From the NCBI GenBank assembly GCA_016714605.1, contig JADKDL010000004.1, positions 1 to 64,000 of the forward strand: a stretch of 64,000 nucleotides of DNA, in the 5' to 3' direction. The stretch is from Bacteroidales bacterium (GTDB lineage: Bacteria; Bacteroidota; Bacteroidia; Bacteroidales; UBA1715). The position numbers and the translations under genes are program-made. Below are positions 45,964 to 54,812 of this stretch, piece by piece; within the stretch, counting starts at the first letter, position 1; each line of letters opens with the position of its first letter. The notes under the pieces were generated by a model. The model was not told where the DNA came from, did not search any database, and worked only from the letters and a program-made list of their open reading frames with translations.

Positions 45964-47295
45964 GTGACTTTCGACGATTTAAATTTAAATGGCCCCTTGC
46001 GTAATGCATTAGAGGAACTTGGATACGAGTTTCCGACTCCAATTCAGGAAAAATGTTTTTCAATAATAATGTCCGGACGCAACGTAATAGGGTTTGCCCA
46101 AACTGGTACAGGAAAAACGTTTGCATATCTACTGCCTATTCTCATGCAACATTCCTATACGGAACAAAAAGCTCCTAGTGTTTTGATTCTTGTCCCAACC
46201 AGAGAGTTAGTGCTTCAGGTGGTAGGTGAAATAGAGAAACTTGCAAAATATATCACGCTCCGAGTTGCGGGTGTATATGGGGGTGCAAACATAAACACAC
46301 AAAGACAAACGGTCATAGAAGGTCTTGATGTTTTGGTGGCTACTCCAGGTCGCCTTCTCGATTTGATATTAGACGGGTCTTTAAAAGTGAAGTACGTAAA
46401 AAAACTGGTTATAGATGAGGCCGATGAAATGTTGAATCTTGGTTTCAGAGCTCAAATTTTAAACCTTTTAGACACGCTTCCTAAAAAACGACAGAATATC
46501 TTATTTTCGGCTACCATGTCCGATGAAGTTGATACACTCATTCAAGAATATTTTGACGATCCGCATAAGATTGAAATTGTTCCCCATGGTACGCCCCTTG
46601 AACAGATTGAGCAAAAAGCTTATTATGTTCCCAACTATTTTACAAAGGTGCATTTACTTGAACACCTGCTCCAAACCGATGAAGATATGAGCAAAGTGCT
46701 TGTTTTTGCTGCTAATAAAAAACTTTGCGACCGCATTTACGATACCCTACAACCAAAATTCATGGATTCTATTGGTGTTTTGCACTCGAACAAATCGCAG
46801 AATTTTAGGATAAACTCTCTGAAGAAATTCCACGCAAACGAATATCGGATAATGATTTCGACCGATATTATGGCACGCGGACTTGATATTGCTGAGGTAA
46901 CGCACGTAATAAATTTCGATACACCAGATGTTCCAGGCGACTACATACACCGCATTGGACGATCAGGACGGGCAGAGAAATCGGGTATTGCAATTAGCTT
47001 CGTTAACGAGGCGGAACGTGACTTCAAAGCTGCAATTGAAGACTTGATGCATAAAAAAATAACGATGCTAGAAATGCCGCAAGAGGTCGAAATATCCAAT
47101 AAATTCACCGATGAAGAACGACCAAATCTGGGCGACAAGAATTACTTAAAAAAAGCTTCTATCAAACATTCCAAAGGAGCGTTTCACGAAAAGAAAGCAA
47201 AAAATACAAAAGTCAATCTGGGTGGTTTAAAAGCTAAAGCCCTCGAAAAACACAAACATAAAACAGGAAAAATAAATAAACGGGGTATGAAGTAG
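45964..47295 (+). CDS. DEAD-box RNA helicase
   Basis: The 443-residue protein starts with GTG. It shows all motifs of the family: Q motif PTPIQ (24-28), FAQTGTGKT (44-52), PTRE (78-81), TPGR (127-130), DEAD (151-154), SAT (182-184), 'ISTDIMARGLDIA' (298-310) and HRIGRSGR (329-336). A Lys-rich tail from about 390 probably binds RNA. It resembles RhlE/DeaD-type helicases that unwind structured RNA in ribosome assembly or cold adaptation. It has its own promoter and a downstream hairpin, so it is a single-gene unit. A deleted second copy of this locus lies at 59.35-59.67 kb. Confidence 0.95.
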   Translation: MTFDDLNLNGPLRNALEELGYEFPTPIQEKCFSIIMSGRNVIGFAQTGTGKTFAYLLPILMQHSYTEQKAPSVLILVPTRELVLQVVGEIEKLAKYITLRVAGVYGGANINTQRQTVIEGLDVLVATPGRLLDLILDGSLKVKYVKKLVIDEADEMLNLGFRAQILNLLDTLPKKRQNILFSATMSDEVDTLIQEYFDDPHKIEIVPHGTPLEQIEQKAYYVPNYFTKVHLLEHLLQTDEDMSKVLVFAANKKLCDRIYDTLQPKFMDSIGVLHSNKSQNFRINSLKKFHANEYRIMISTDIMARGLDIAEVTHVINFDTPDVPGDYIHRIGRSGRAEKSGIAISFVNEAERDFKAAIEDLMHKKITMLEMPQEVEISNKFTDEERPNLGDKNYLKKASIKHSKGAFHEKKAKNTKVNLGGLKAKALEKHKHKTGKINKRGMK

Positions 47296-47301
47296 GAAAG
47301 T

Positions 47302-47342
47302 CCAAACTCGGGGCTCGACTTGAAGTAGAACTCCGAGTTTGG
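47302..47342 (+). terminator. Terminator of the helicase gene
   Basis: A 'ccaaactcgg' / 'ccgagtttgg' stem starts 7 bp after the helicase stop. The tail is AT-rich but lacks a pure T run. The same hairpin recurs at 59630..59670. Confidence 0.75.
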
Positions 47343-47369
47343 TAATTTAAATATATTATAGGAGTGGAC

Positions 47370-47627
47370 TCAATTTTTCAATTTCAAAAAGTATGCTTTC
47401 CCTTCCTCAAAATTATTAATTGAATTTGTTGTCCCATTTGGCACCCAAAACCCATCAAAATTCTTGATTACCTCGCAATTTGTTGCATCGAAATAATTAG
47501 AGAATGGGGTAGGTGATTGGAATGAACAACCGATGATTTGCCAATTTGAAAATGTAGAAATTTGAAAATTTGAAAATGAAATTGGTGTTCCGGTGATTGA
47601 TAATGTTCCTGAGGTGATGGTTTGCAA
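47370..47627 (-). pseudogene. Orphan GWNL-module fragment
   Basis: 85 codons read 'ISTFSNWQIIGCSFQSPTPF', 'CEVIKNFDGFWVPNG' and 'EEGKAYFLKLKN', the second module of a GWNL pair. A shifted 'FLNTL' just upstream may be the edge of the first. No catalytic gene is attached. This is the relic of a secreted protein gene, lying just after the second sensor kinase. Confidence 0.6.
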
Positions 47628-47707
47628 GGGTATTCAGAAAATCGGGATGTGAGGCATTTCAGAATGATTCTGTGTTTTTTATAAAGGCAACATTATGTTC
47701 CTTTGTT

Positions 47708-48388
47708 TTATTCATTGGTGTCTGTTTCATTGTTTTGGGGGGCTGAATCATTTTCAATTCTGTCTTCACATACAGGAAAATTGAGAATTATTGATGTCCC
47801 ATTATTAATTTTACTGGTAATATTAATTGACCCGTTATTTTTTAAAACAAAATCGTGACAAATTTTGAGACCCAGCCCTGTTCCTTTTTCGTTGTTAGTC
47901 CCGTATGTTGAGTTAAATTCATTTTTATCAAATGCTTTCTCAATTTGTTGGGGTGTCATACCTACTCCTGAATCAGTTATCGTAATTTGAACAGTTCTTA
48001 AATTAGATAATAAACAATTAATTACAATATTCCCATTCTGAGGTGTAAATTTTATAGCATTTGCCAAAATATTTCTAATAACTGTGTTTATCATACGGCG
48101 ATCTACAAAAGCAAAAATTTTTTCTTCAAATTTTAATTCAATAGAAATATTTTTGTTTATAATAACTTGTTTAAGTAAAGTAATAATATCTTCAACAAGT
48201 ATTTTTAATTCTACAGGTTCTGGTGAATAAGAGATGATTTGAGCTTGAGAAAGTGCCCATTCGAGTATATTTAACATTTCATTTTGCAATTTATGAGCAG
48301 ATGTGAAAATCATTTCAATAAACTGTTTTTTCTTGCGGTTATCAAAAATGTCAAAATTTGCATTAAGCAATTCCAAAAGCCCTATCAT
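47708..48388 (-). CDS. Propeller sensor histidine kinase, segment 4 of 4: kinase ATPase domain
   Basis: It contains the rest of the dimerisation helix ('IGLLELLNANFDIF') and the HATPase domain with N box 'VIRNILANAIKFT', G1 'DSGVGMTPQQ' and G2 'KGTGLGLKICHDF'. It ends with a short acidic tail and no receiver or AraC domain, unlike the HTCS at 36-40 kb. A separate response regulator must exist elsewhere. The junction with segment 3 is a shift in 'PL-NAMIGLL' near 48400. Confidence 0.85.
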   Translation of the reverse strand: MIGLLELLNANFDIFDNRKKKQFIEMIFTSAHKLQNEMLNILEWALSQAQIISYSPEPVELKILVEDIITLLKQVIINKNISIELKFEEKIFAFVDRRMINTVIRNILANAIKFTPQNGNIVINCLLSNLRTVQITITDSGVGMTPQQIEKAFDKNEFNSTYGTNNEKGTGLGLKICHDFVLKNNGSINITSKINNGTSIILNFPVCEDRIENDSAPQNNETDTNE

Positions 48389-48392
48389 TGCA

Positions 48393-49016
48393 TTAAGTGG
48401 GGTTTTTTAGGTCATGAGCAATAATTGAAATGAGCTTATCTTTGGTTTCGAGAGTTGTAAAAAGCTCTTCGTTTTTAGCATTTATAATACTATTTTGAGT
48501 TTTAATTTCATTATTTGCCTGAATTAAATCTTTTGTTCTTATCTCAACAGTTGATTCAAGGAGTTTATTCTGCTGTTTAATCCTTATTATTCTTATGTAA
48601 TAGATAAGTAACAGTAGGAAAGCAAATATAACACTTGAAAGAATCTTGAACCACCACGTTTTCCACCATGGTGGAATTATGGTAAAGGTATGACTGTCTC
48701 CTTGCTCAGTCCAATATCCATCACAGTTTGCTGCAATTACATGGAAAGTGTATGTCCCTGGGTTTAGGTTTGTAAAAGTGGCTTTGCGTTCATTTCCTAC
48801 ATAGAATTTTTTATTGGTATATCCTTCGAGCCAATAAGCATATTGTTTTTTTTGGGATGATTGATAACCAGTAGCTACAAATTCAAAGCTTATGTAGTGA
48901 CTGTTGGAATATAAAATATTGCATGTTTTATGTCCAATGATATTTACAAGTTTCGACTCTCCTTTTTGTGAGCTATGTTTTTCATCTTTCCAAATATTTA
49001 AAGCAGTTATTCTCAC
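48393..49016 (-). CDS. Propeller sensor histidine kinase, segment 3 of 4: Y_Y_Y, membrane span and H box
   Basis: Periplasmic Y_Y_Y domain ('YWLEGYTNKKFYVGNERKAT', 'LNPGTYTFHVIAANCDGYW'), a transmembrane span ('WWFKILSSVIFAFLLLLIYY'), a coiled coil, and the phosphorylated His in 'LISIIAHDLKNP'. The domain order matches the HTCS sensor. Confidence 0.85.
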   Translation of the reverse strand: MRITALNIWKDEKHSSQKGESKLVNIIGHKTCNILYSNSHYISFEFVATGYQSSQKKQYAYWLEGYTNKKFYVGNERKATFTNLNPGTYTFHVIAANCDGYWTEQGDSHTFTIIPPWWKTWWFKILSSVIFAFLLLLIYYIRIIRIKQQNKLLESTVEIRTKDLIQANNEIKTQNSIINAKNEELFTTLETKDKLISIIAHDLKNPT

Positions 49017-49079
49017 ATTCGGAAGGTTTGTATAATCAGAAATTAAAGAGGGGTCAAAGTAATTAAGTCCTTCAGTTCC

Positions 49080-49553
49080 TCAGAAATACAAAATACCATC
49101 ATTGCCTTTTGTAACAGTTTTGTCAATAAACGAATTTGCTTGCAAACCGTCTTCTTCCAAATAATGTCGAAAATATCCTGAGGCAATGTCCATACAAGCA
49201 ATGCCTTCATTTGAGCTTACCCAATAACGTCCAAGATTATCTTGTGTAATTGCTTTGCTGTTTTTGGGTAATGCTTTGAATTTCTGTGTATAGTGAATAA
49301 ATATGTCATTTTTAGAATCATACAAATCCAAACCTTCTGAGCATACCCATATATTCTTATTATAATCTTCATAAATCATTGAAATATAATGACCACTTAT
49401 TGAATTGGTGTCCTGTTCGTTATAATTGTATCTTCGGAGATTATTCCCATTCCATTTGAATAATCCAAATGATGTAGTTATCCAAAAATTATTTTTAGAG
49501 TCTTTTACAATATCATTGTTCCAAAAAGGAGTTGCCATATCAAATGGAAACAA
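49080..49553 (-). CDS. Propeller sensor histidine kinase, segment 2 of 4: last propeller blades
   Basis: Propeller repeats 'DSKNNFWITTSFGLFKWNGN', 'DYNKNIWVCSEGLDLYDS' and 'DNLGRYWVSSNEGIACMD'. It joins segment 1 near 49510 and segment 3 near 49080 by frame changes; the DNA between 49017 and 49079 still reads as sensor sequence. Confidence 0.8.
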   Translation of the reverse strand: MFPFDMATPFWNNDIVKDSKNNFWITTSFGLFKWNGNNLRRYNYNEQDTNSISGHYISMIYEDYNKNIWVCSEGLDLYDSKNDIFIHYTQKFKALPKNSKAITQDNLGRYWVSSNEGIACMDIASGYFRHYLEEDGLQANSFIDKTVTKGNDGILYF

Positions 49554-51049
49554 AGGTGAAGGATTTTCAGAATTATAGAATGTGTTTTTTTTATATCATA
49601 TATATTCAAACCATTGCCATGACAAGCAATCAAAAGAAAATCGCCATCTTTAAGCAGCCCTTTAACATTAGAATTATTAATCCATCCTTTTTTGCCGGAA
49701 ATAGGTTTGAATACTGTGCTCTTTTCTGTTTTTGGATCAAATAAACAAATCCCGCCGGTCCATGTAGCAAGCCATAACTTTCCGTCTCCGTTGGGCTCGA
49801 TGTCTAATACCACATTACTAGGAATATGTTGTGGATAAGAAAATATTTTTGTTGTACCTTCTTTATGATCAATCAGATGAAGTCCTCCGCCATCAGTTCC
49901 TACCCAAAGTAATGAAGGTGTCTCCTTGTATATTGCACTGACTTGCTGGTGTGCTAATCCAATGTTTTTATTGTCATTTTTGCCAATATAGTTAAATTTA
50001 TTTTTTCTAAAATTAAGAAGATTAACCCCTCCAGAATGTGTACCAAAAAACAAATCTCCTTCCTTAGTTTCTATTATACAACTGATGCTATTTGAAGAAA
50101 TTGAATATTTATCTTTTGGATCAATTTTATACTGGGTGAAATTTTCTGTTGTATAGTCATATTTATACAACCCATCATTGATTGTACCTATCCAAATATT
50201 CTTTTTAGAATCTTGAACTAAACTGAATATTTCGTTATTTGAAAAAGGAATAGACTTTTCTTTATCTTTTTTATATGATACAATTTCACCCGTTTTTGGG
50301 GTTAACTTAAATAAGCTATCTCTCAATGTTCCAATCCAAATATTTTGTTTATAATCTGATTCCAAACATGTAATTCCACTTTTAAACGATAATCTTGAAT
50401 CAGTTTGGTTGGGTATGTAATTGTCAAATAAATCTTTAGTTTTGTTGTATTTCAATAGCATTCCAGATGATAAAACACTTATCCATATTTCTTTTTCATC
50501 GGTTTGTGTAAAAGCAAAAGCATATTGATTTTTAAAAAATACTGAATCTGATGTTTGGTCGTACCATTTCCATTTATTGGTATTGGGCATTAATTTTCCT
50601 ATTCCGTATGCTGTCATTGCCCAAAGATTGTTGTCAGCATCGAATACTATTTTTCTAAATCCATTTTTTGTAAGTTTTACAGAGTCGTTCTCATCAGGGA
50701 TAATTACCCTCGTGAAAGAACCTGTTTTTCTGTTTAGTATAGATATGCCATTAAAGCGGTGTCCAATCCATATATTTTTATCACTATCCTCAGCTATAGT
50801 TGCAATATTGTTGTTTATGAGCGATGTAGTATCATGTTCTATTGATTGGTATTTTTTAGCAGTATATCCATCATATTGGAATAACCCACTATTAGTTCCA
50901 ATCCAAATAAATCCGTAACTATCTTCAAATAAGCACTCTATATACTTATCATTAATATTTTGTTCAGAACTTAAATGATCGAATTTTAAATATTGACCAT
51001 ATATGAAATTTGCAAATAATACTAAAATAATTACGAAGAAAAGCCTCAT
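49505..51049 (-). CDS. Propeller sensor histidine kinase, segment 1 of 4: signal peptide and propellers
   Basis: Signal peptide (MRLFFVIILVLFANFIYG), then about ten two-component propeller repeats ('SYGFIWIGTNSGLFQYDGYT', 'DSKKNIWIGTINDGLYKYD', 'ETPSLLWVGTDGGGLHLID'). The assembled gene 47708..51049 gives about 1,110 residues. The ligand is unknown. Its flanks are two orphan GWNL fragments, so it may once have regulated a secreted protein gene that has since been lost. Confidence 0.85.
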   Translation of the reverse strand: MRLFFVIILVLFANFIYGQYLKFDHLSSEQNINDKYIECLFEDSYGFIWIGTNSGLFQYDGYTAKKYQSIEHDTTSLINNNIATIAEDSDKNIWIGHRFNGISILNRKTGSFTRVIIPDENDSVKLTKNGFRKIVFDADNNLWAMTAYGIGKLMPNTNKWKWYDQTSDSVFFKNQYAFAFTQTDEKEIWISVLSSGMLLKYNKTKDLFDNYIPNQTDSRLSFKSGITCLESDYKQNIWIGTLRDSLFKLTPKTGEIVSYKKDKEKSIPFSNNEIFSLVQDSKKNIWIGTINDGLYKYDYTTENFTQYKIDPKDKYSISSNSISCIIETKEGDLFFGTHSGGVNLLNFRKNKFNYIGKNDNKNIGLAHQQVSAIYKETPSLLWVGTDGGGLHLIDHKEGTTKIFSYPQHIPSNVVLDIEPNGDGKLWLATWTGGICLFDPKTEKSTVFKPISGKKGWINNSNVKGLLKDGDFLLIACHGNGLNIYDIKKTHSIILKILHLCFHLIWQLLFGTMIL

Positions 51050-51385
51050 ATAATCAGCAACAAATTAAATTATGTTAGGTTTTTAGTAGATGTAATTATT
51101 TTAATTAAATCTTTTTACAAAAATACATATTATTTAAGAGTTGAAATTGGTTTAGCCAAAATATTTTTTTTTGTTCTACTGCAAATTTAGAGGATAAATT
51201 TAAAGTTCAAAATATTACAGTTGAGTAGTTTTTTTATTATAATTGTTAATCGACCTACGTTTTGCAAATAGAGGTATTTTACTGACAATAAACTATTTTA
51301 AATGGATTGTGTTGTGATTTTTTCAATACAATTGTAGAAAAACCTATTTTTGAATAAATAGAGTAGTTTAAACTATATTTGTATT
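51050..51385. other. Gene-free stretch
   Basis: AT-rich DNA upstream of the sensor kinase gene. No gene or clear promoter was found. Confidence 0.4.
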
Positions 51386-51700
51386 TTAATTTTTCAATTT
51401 CAAAAAATACCCTTTTCCTGGTTCTAAATTTTGAATACTATTCATTGTTCCATTTGGCATCCAGTATCCATCGAAATTCTTGATTACCTCACAACTGGTT
51501 GTGTTGAAATAGGTGGAGAATGGTGTAGGGGTTTGGAATGGACAGCCGATTAAAACCCAATTTGAATATGTAGAAATTTGAAAATTTGAAAATGAAATTG
51601 TTGTTTCAGTGATTGATAATGTTCCTGCGGTGTTCATTTTTACCAGATAGCCTTCGCCTGCGGTGATGGTTTTTAGTGAATTGAAAAATTGAATGGTTTC
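51386..51700 (-). pseudogene. Orphan GWNL-module pair fragment
   Basis: It reads 'FNFFNSLKTITAGEGYLVKM' (end of the first module), then 'ISTYSNWVLIGCPFQTPTPF', 'CEVIKNFDGYWMPNG' and 'EPGKGYFLKLKN' (second module). It stops abruptly at 'ttgaaaaattgaatgg', where a repeated segment shared with 54176 begins. This is the 3' end of a lost secreted-protein gene. Confidence 0.65.
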
Positions 51701-51908
51701 TTAACCTTGAACGACAGGGAGATTTTGAGAAAGCAATAAATAAAATCAAGAATAAAAAGAAAAAAATGATAAGAGAACTCCTTTTTTTGAATATATTTTC
51801 TGCCCCCCAGCTGTAAACAACCCTCTTTAAAAACTTCTTTCCTTCTTACCCCTTCATTCTCAATTATTTTATTTATTTTCACTTTCGGAAATTGCTAGAG
51901 GGGAAAGA
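51676..51908 (+). repeat. Cassette-associated repeat R, copy C with a longer shared lead
   Basis: The repeat core lies at 51815..51908. The preceding 140 bp ('cagggagattttgagaaagc' onward) also recur at 54176..54312, so copies C and E share a longer block. It stands before the DUF4160/DUF2442 pair, about 250 bp upstream. Confidence 0.8.
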
Positions 51909-52159
51909 AACGAGCATGTTTTGTACAAACACAAACAACAATAAAGTTCATCATGCGAGTTCCATCCCGAAGTGTCGGGACAGGTACCGACCATTTAAAA
52001 ACAAAAAAAATCATTACCAGTGTTTGTGGGTTTGATTTTTACGAAGATGGTTTGAATGGGATTTATTGACTCTTTAAACATCTTAAAAAAAAATCTACAA
52101 ATAGTTTTCAAAGACAATTGATTATGATATAAATTTGGTTTTTATAAAAAAATAATGAT

Positions 52160-52417
52160 ATGCCCGAGATTTCAAGATTTTATGGATTAATTATATTAAT
52201 GAACTTTAAAGATCATGCACCACCTCATTTTCATGTTTGGTATGGCGATTTCAAAGCAATAGTGACAATACAAGAAGGGATTGTAAAAGGTGAAATGCCT
52301 CAACGTGCGTTGAAAATGATTTTTGAGTGGCTCGAAATTCACAAAGAAGAATTAATGAATGATTGGAATCTTGCTCTAAAGGGCGATGTCCTGAAGAAAA
52401 TAGAACCTTTAAATTAA
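52160..52417 (+). CDS. DUF4160 protein
   Basis: The 85-residue protein starts 'MPEISRFYGLIILMNFKDHA', continues 'PPHFHVWYGDFKA' and ends 'LEIHKEELMNDWNLAL', the DUF4160 signature with its conserved HxPPHFHV motif. A TAAATTTG element (52130..52137) lies 22 bp upstream. DUF4160 genes are commonly paired with DUF2442, as here, and this pairing is thought to resemble toxin-antitoxin modules; the activity is not established. Confidence 0.85.
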   Translation: MPEISRFYGLIILMNFKDHAPPHFHVWYGDFKAIVTIQEGIVKGEMPQRALKMIFEWLEIHKEELMNDWNLALKGDVLKKIEPLN

Positions 52418-52422
52418 AAACA

Positions 52423-52659
52423 ATGTTTCTAGAAGTTAAAAAAGCTGAATATTTGATAGACTTCAAAATCTTCATTGAGTTTAGTGATGGAGTTTCGAAA
52501 ACGATAGATTTAGAGAAAGAACTAGATGGAACAGTTTTCGAACCTTTAAGAAATATTGAATATTTTAAGACATTCACTATTAAATTTAATACAATAGAGT
52601 GGGATAACGGTGCTGATTTTGCACCCGAATATTTGTATGAAATAGGTGAAAATATTTGA
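52423..52659 (+). CDS. DUF2442 protein
   Basis: Start taken at 52423, 5 bp after the DUF4160 stop. The 78-residue protein ('YLIDFKIFIEFSDGVSKTID', 'FEPLRNIEYFKTFTI', 'EWDNGADFAPEYLYEIG') has the DUF2442 pattern, ending with 'W.NG.D..PE.LYE'. It is the partner of the DUF4160 gene, probably the antitoxin-like or DNA-binding member. Confidence 0.85.
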   Translation: MFLEVKKAEYLIDFKIFIEFSDGVSKTIDLEKELDGTVFEPLRNIEYFKTFTIKFNTIEWDNGADFAPEYLYEIGENI

Positions 52660-52786
52660 ACAAACCAAAGACTGAAAGAAACGATTTGCCCTCAGTGTAT
52701 CGCCATGTCTAGAGGTAAAGCAAACTCCAGTTGGAAGTGTTTGTTCTCTGTTGGTGAGTTTTTGTCGTATCTTTTCTCATGGCTCA

Positions 52787-52880
52787 AACAACTCTCTGTT
52801 TAAAACTTCTTTCCTTCTTACCCCTTCATTCTCAATTATTTTATTTATTTTCACTTTCGTAAATTGCTAGAGGGGAAAGA
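52787..52880 (+). repeat. Cassette-associated repeat R, copy D
   Basis: Short version (about 94 bp) with the same core as copy A, ending 'gctagaggggaaagaa'. It separates the DUF4160/DUF2442 pair from dinD. Confidence 0.8.
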
Positions 52881-53038
52881 ATTAATTTGAGGATGTTTGT
52901 TTTTGTAATTGATGCATTAGCAAATTTCTTTGAAAACACTAAAAAATATGTATGAATGTATATATATAATAGGACATAACAGCAATAAAGGGGTAGTTGT
53001 TCGAGTATAGAAATTTTAGGTAACATAATAAGAAAAGC

Positions 53039-53896
53039 ATGAAAGCTGATTTAATATACGAATTATTAGGAAAATTTGAAAGTGCTTGTTATGATTATAA
53101 TGGCATAGAATGCTGGAGTGCAAGAGAATTACAAATCATTTTGGGTTATGCCCAATGGCGTAATTTCGAGAATGCCATAGACAAAGCTAAAATAACCTGC
53201 GAAAGCAGTGGTAATGCGGTATCCGATCATTTTGCTGATGTCAGCAAAACGATACCTATGCCCAAAGGTGCTGAAAAAATGATAAATGATTACGCCCTTA
53301 CTCGCTATGCCTGTTACCTGATTGCTCAAAATGGCGATAGTGCAAAAAACGAGATAGCATTTGCACAAACCTACTTTGCCGTACAGACCCGTAAGCAAGA
53401 GATTATTGAGCAACGTCTTTTAGACATTGCAAGGGTTACAGCAAGAGAAAAACTATCTAAATCAGAAAAAAAATTATCAGGCATTATATACGAAAGAGGG
53501 GTTGACGACAAAGGTTTTGCTTTTATTCGTAGCCAGGGCGACAAAGCTCTTTTTGGAGGCTTTACCACCCAAGACATGAAACGAAAACTGCAAGTACCCG
53601 ATACCAAGCCACTAGCCGATTTTTTGCCAACACTCACCATTAAAGCAAAAGATTTTGCTACCGAGCTTACCAGCCACAATGTAGTAGAGAAAGACTTGAA
53701 AGGGCAAAACCAAATAAGCAACGAACATATAGACAACAACAAGGCTGTGCGTAAAATGCTACAAGAAAGAGGAGTACAACCCGAGAAACTACCAGCCCTC
53801 GACGATGTGAAAAAAGTACAGCGAAAACTTGAAAGCGAAGACAAGAAAATAAGCAAAACCACTGCAAAACTAAATACCAAAAAGAAAAAAGATTAA
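53039..53896 (+). CDS. dinD: DNA damage-inducible protein D homologue
   Basis: The 285-residue protein starts 'LIYELLGKFESACYDYNGIE', then 'CWSARELQIILGYAQWRNFE', the DinD/Bro-N-like domain, and has 'YALTRYACYLIAQNGDSAKN' and 'EIAFAQTYFAVQTRKQE'. The C-terminal half is helical and Lys-rich. E. coli DinD is an SOS gene that restrains RecA filaments; a similar role is inferred only from homology. It is intact and follows repeat copy D by about 160 bp. No LexA-type box was recognised. Confidence 0.88.
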   Translation: MKADLIYELLGKFESACYDYNGIECWSARELQIILGYAQWRNFENAIDKAKITCESSGNAVSDHFADVSKTIPMPKGAEKMINDYALTRYACYLIAQNGDSAKNEIAFAQTYFAVQTRKQEIIEQRLLDIARVTAREKLSKSEKKLSGIIYERGVDDKGFAFIRSQGDKALFGGFTTQDMKRKLQVPDTKPLADFLPTLTIKAKDFATELTSHNVVEKDLKGQNQISNEHIDNNKAVRKMLQERGVQPEKLPALDDVKKVQRKLESEDKKISKTTAKLNTKKKKD

Positions 53897-54025
53897 ATGC
53901 AAGTAACTACACATACATTTTAAAATTAATTCCCTATATACAATTTGATTTGTTGGACAAAAAACGTTATACTTCAAAGTCAATTAAGTCTAATTTTGAA
54001 ATTGTTGAATTAAAATATTGCATAA

Positions 54026-54169
54026 ATGAAGAAAACAAAAAGTTTAAACTTTTTTGAAGAAGGAGAATTAATCAAAGATGCAACTATTAAGGATTTCTTA
54101 CATGTTCAAAAAGAAGGTTCACGAGAAGTTAAGCGAACGCAAAAGTTTTATAATCTTGATGCTATTTGA
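54026..54169 (+). pseudogene. RhuM-family protein fragment
   Basis: 47 codons (MKKTKSLNFFEEGELIKDAT, then 'IKDFLHVQKEGSREVKRTQK' and 'FYNLDAI') match the middle of the virulence-associated RhuM family ('...V..EG.R.V.R..KFYNLDAI'). The N-terminal core and the C-terminal two thirds are missing; the stop falls at the start of the block shared with 51676. Confidence 0.65.
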
Positions 54170-54175
54170 AAGATT

Positions 54176-54400
54176 GAATTGAAAAATTGAATGGTTTTTT
54201 AACCTTGAATGACAGGGAGATTTTGAGAAAGCAATAAATAAAATCAAGAATAAAAAGAAAAAAATGATAAGAGAACTCCTTTTTTTGAATATATTTTCTG
54301 CCCCCCAGCTGTAAACAACCCTCTATTAAAAACTTCTTTCCTTATTACCCCTTCATTCTCAATTATTTTATTTATTTTCACTTTAGGAAAATGCTAGAGG
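54176..54400 (+). repeat. Cassette-associated repeat R, copy E with longer shared lead
   Basis: The lead block matches 51676..51814 almost exactly. The core begins near 54313 and ends 'atgctagaggcaaagaatgg'. It lies 40 bp before the KilA-N gene. Confidence 0.8.
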
Positions 54401-54439
54401 CAAAGAATGGTCGAATTCGCATATTTAAAAATATAATCA

Positions 54440-54670
54440 ATGGCAAAAAACAAAAAGATAACCGTGGAAGGTTCTGAAATTTCAATCTTGCAAAGAGAAA
54501 CGCAAGAACTTATTTCACTCACTGACATGGCTAAAAGTCAAATGCAGGAAGTTATTATCATCAAGTGGTTAAGTTTAAAGAGCACCATAGAGTATTTAGG
54601 CGAATGGGAGGCGTTGTATAATCCTAATTTTAATTATACCGAATTCGGTACAATTAAAAATGCTGCTTGA
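54440..54670 (+). CDS. KilA-N domain protein, truncated
   Basis: The 76-residue protein starts normally ('ISLTDMAKSQMQEVIIIKWL', 'STIEYLGEWEALYNPNFNYT') with the KilA-N DNA-binding pattern, but ends right after 'EFGTIKNAA', where relatives continue for 180 or more residues. The 3' end is the same cut as at 41425. A 36-bp near-palindrome (54626..54661) sits just before the cut. It probably is not functional as a full KilA-N protein. Confidence 0.65.
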   Translation: MAKNKKITVEGSEISILQRETQELISLTDMAKSQMQEVIIIKWLSLKSTIEYLGEWEALYNPNFNYTEFGTIKNAA

Positions 54671-54812
54671 CACAACTCAACAAAATAGCCATCTCTCAGA
54701 TGAAATCGCTTGTTGCCAACAAACAAATTAAGAAACTAAAATGAGCTTAAGTAAACAAGTCTCATGATAAAAAGTAAGAGAAAGTTTACCCTCTACCACT
54801 CTCTCCCCACAG

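Noticed and set aside
51673..51882. 69-residue minus-strand ORF
   Set aside because: It lies inside the repeated block shared with 54176..54400 and has a composition typical of the reverse of AT-rich repeat DNA.
53129..53880. Minus-strand ORFs opposite dinD
   Set aside because: They are shadows of a well-supported coding sequence on the plus strand.
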